The position numbers and the translations under genes are program-made. 64,000 bases of DNA from Oegoconia quadripuncta (taxonomy: Eukaryota > Arthropoda > Insecta > Lepidoptera > Autostichidae): assembly GCA_949316235.1 (NCBI GenBank), contig OX438748.1, positions 32,544,836 to 32,608,835 of the forward strand, given 5' to 3'. Positions 63,630 to 64,000 of the stretch are shown piece by piece. The first letter of the stretch is position 1, and every line of letters starts with the position of its first letter. The notes beneath the pieces were generated by a model that was given only the letters and a program-made list of their open reading frames with translations, ran no database searches and was not told where the DNA came from.

Positions 63630-63765
63630 TTTATCAGTAATAGAGTGGCGGAAGCGTGAAACAAACTACCAGAGGAAATTGTCGTCGCACACATTATCAA
63701 CAAATTTAAAAACAAATTAGATATATACTTAAGTAAAAATAAATTAAAAAATAGAAATATTTAAC
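63630..63765 (+). repeat. LINE ORF2 C-terminal fragment
   Basis: FISNRVAEA, a stop, NKLPEEIVVAHIINKFKNKL and DIYLSKNKLKNR; the same kind of ORF end as 895-990. Confidence 0.62.
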
Positions 63766-64000
63766 TCAGACAACTGTGAAAATTTAATTCAGATATAAGC
63801 TTAATCAGTTGTTTCAACTGCATGCTTATTCAGCAATAATAATAATAAATAATAAATTCCTACAAATTGACGAAAACGGACAAACGGACTAACGATTTTA
63901 AAATAAATAGAGTTATTTTAAGATACTTGGTTAATACCCGTAAATGGTATGATAATACCAGCTCATGCTGAGAAAAAGAAACACAAATATATAATAATAA

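Overview
The window looks like nuclear DNA from an insect, most probably a moth or butterfly. It is AT-rich, has spliced genes, and is packed with tRNA-headed SINEs, LINE fragments, MITEs, a mariner element and a Ty3/gypsy-type LTR retrotransposon. The order is inferred from gene and repeat style, not proven. No bacterial-type operon, CRISPR array or functional tRNA gene was seen.

Two host genes can be assembled by splicing, both on the minus strand. At the left edge are the first two coding exons of a GATAD1-like chromatin protein (85-271 and 1171-1569). It starts with a GATA-type zinc finger and runs off the window. The second gene is a Wnt7-type ligand (Drosophila Wnt2 class). Seven coding exons with matching splice phases lie at 37293-37437, 35346-35443, 23373-23484, 21556-21712, 16029-16228, 14089-14231 and 13335-13486. 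They give about 335 residues, including the CHGVSGSC acylation motif and the cysteine-rich C terminus with its stop codon. Only the exon carrying the start codon and signal peptide was not found. The introns, up to 11.9 kb, are largely made of transposable elements.

Upstream of Wnt7 exon 2, in the same orientation, is an apparently complete LTR retrotransposon (39482-45063). It has identical 291-bp LTRs, a 4-bp target duplication and one intact 1474-codon Gag-Pol frame with no envelope gene. At the 3' end of its coding region and in its 3' UTR (39984-40368) are 11 short hairpin units. They share a conserved loop, while the stem sequences differ and compensate. I consider this the most unusual object in the window.

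The rest is a layered mobile-element landscape. SINE-A has two subfamilies (about 15 pieces). SINE-B (about 17 pieces) shares its 3' tail with a Jockey/CR1-like LINE also present here. A dead mariner (25375-27241), interrupted by that LINE, has terminal repeats matching four about 420-bp MITEs. There is a Harbinger-like MITE family with TTA/TAA duplications, a hAT-like element holding a SINE that holds a MITE, fold-back elements and many LINE 3' ends. The right third (45-64 kb) has no recognised host gene. Two coding-like segments (about 48041-48206 and 58676-58942) could not be identified.
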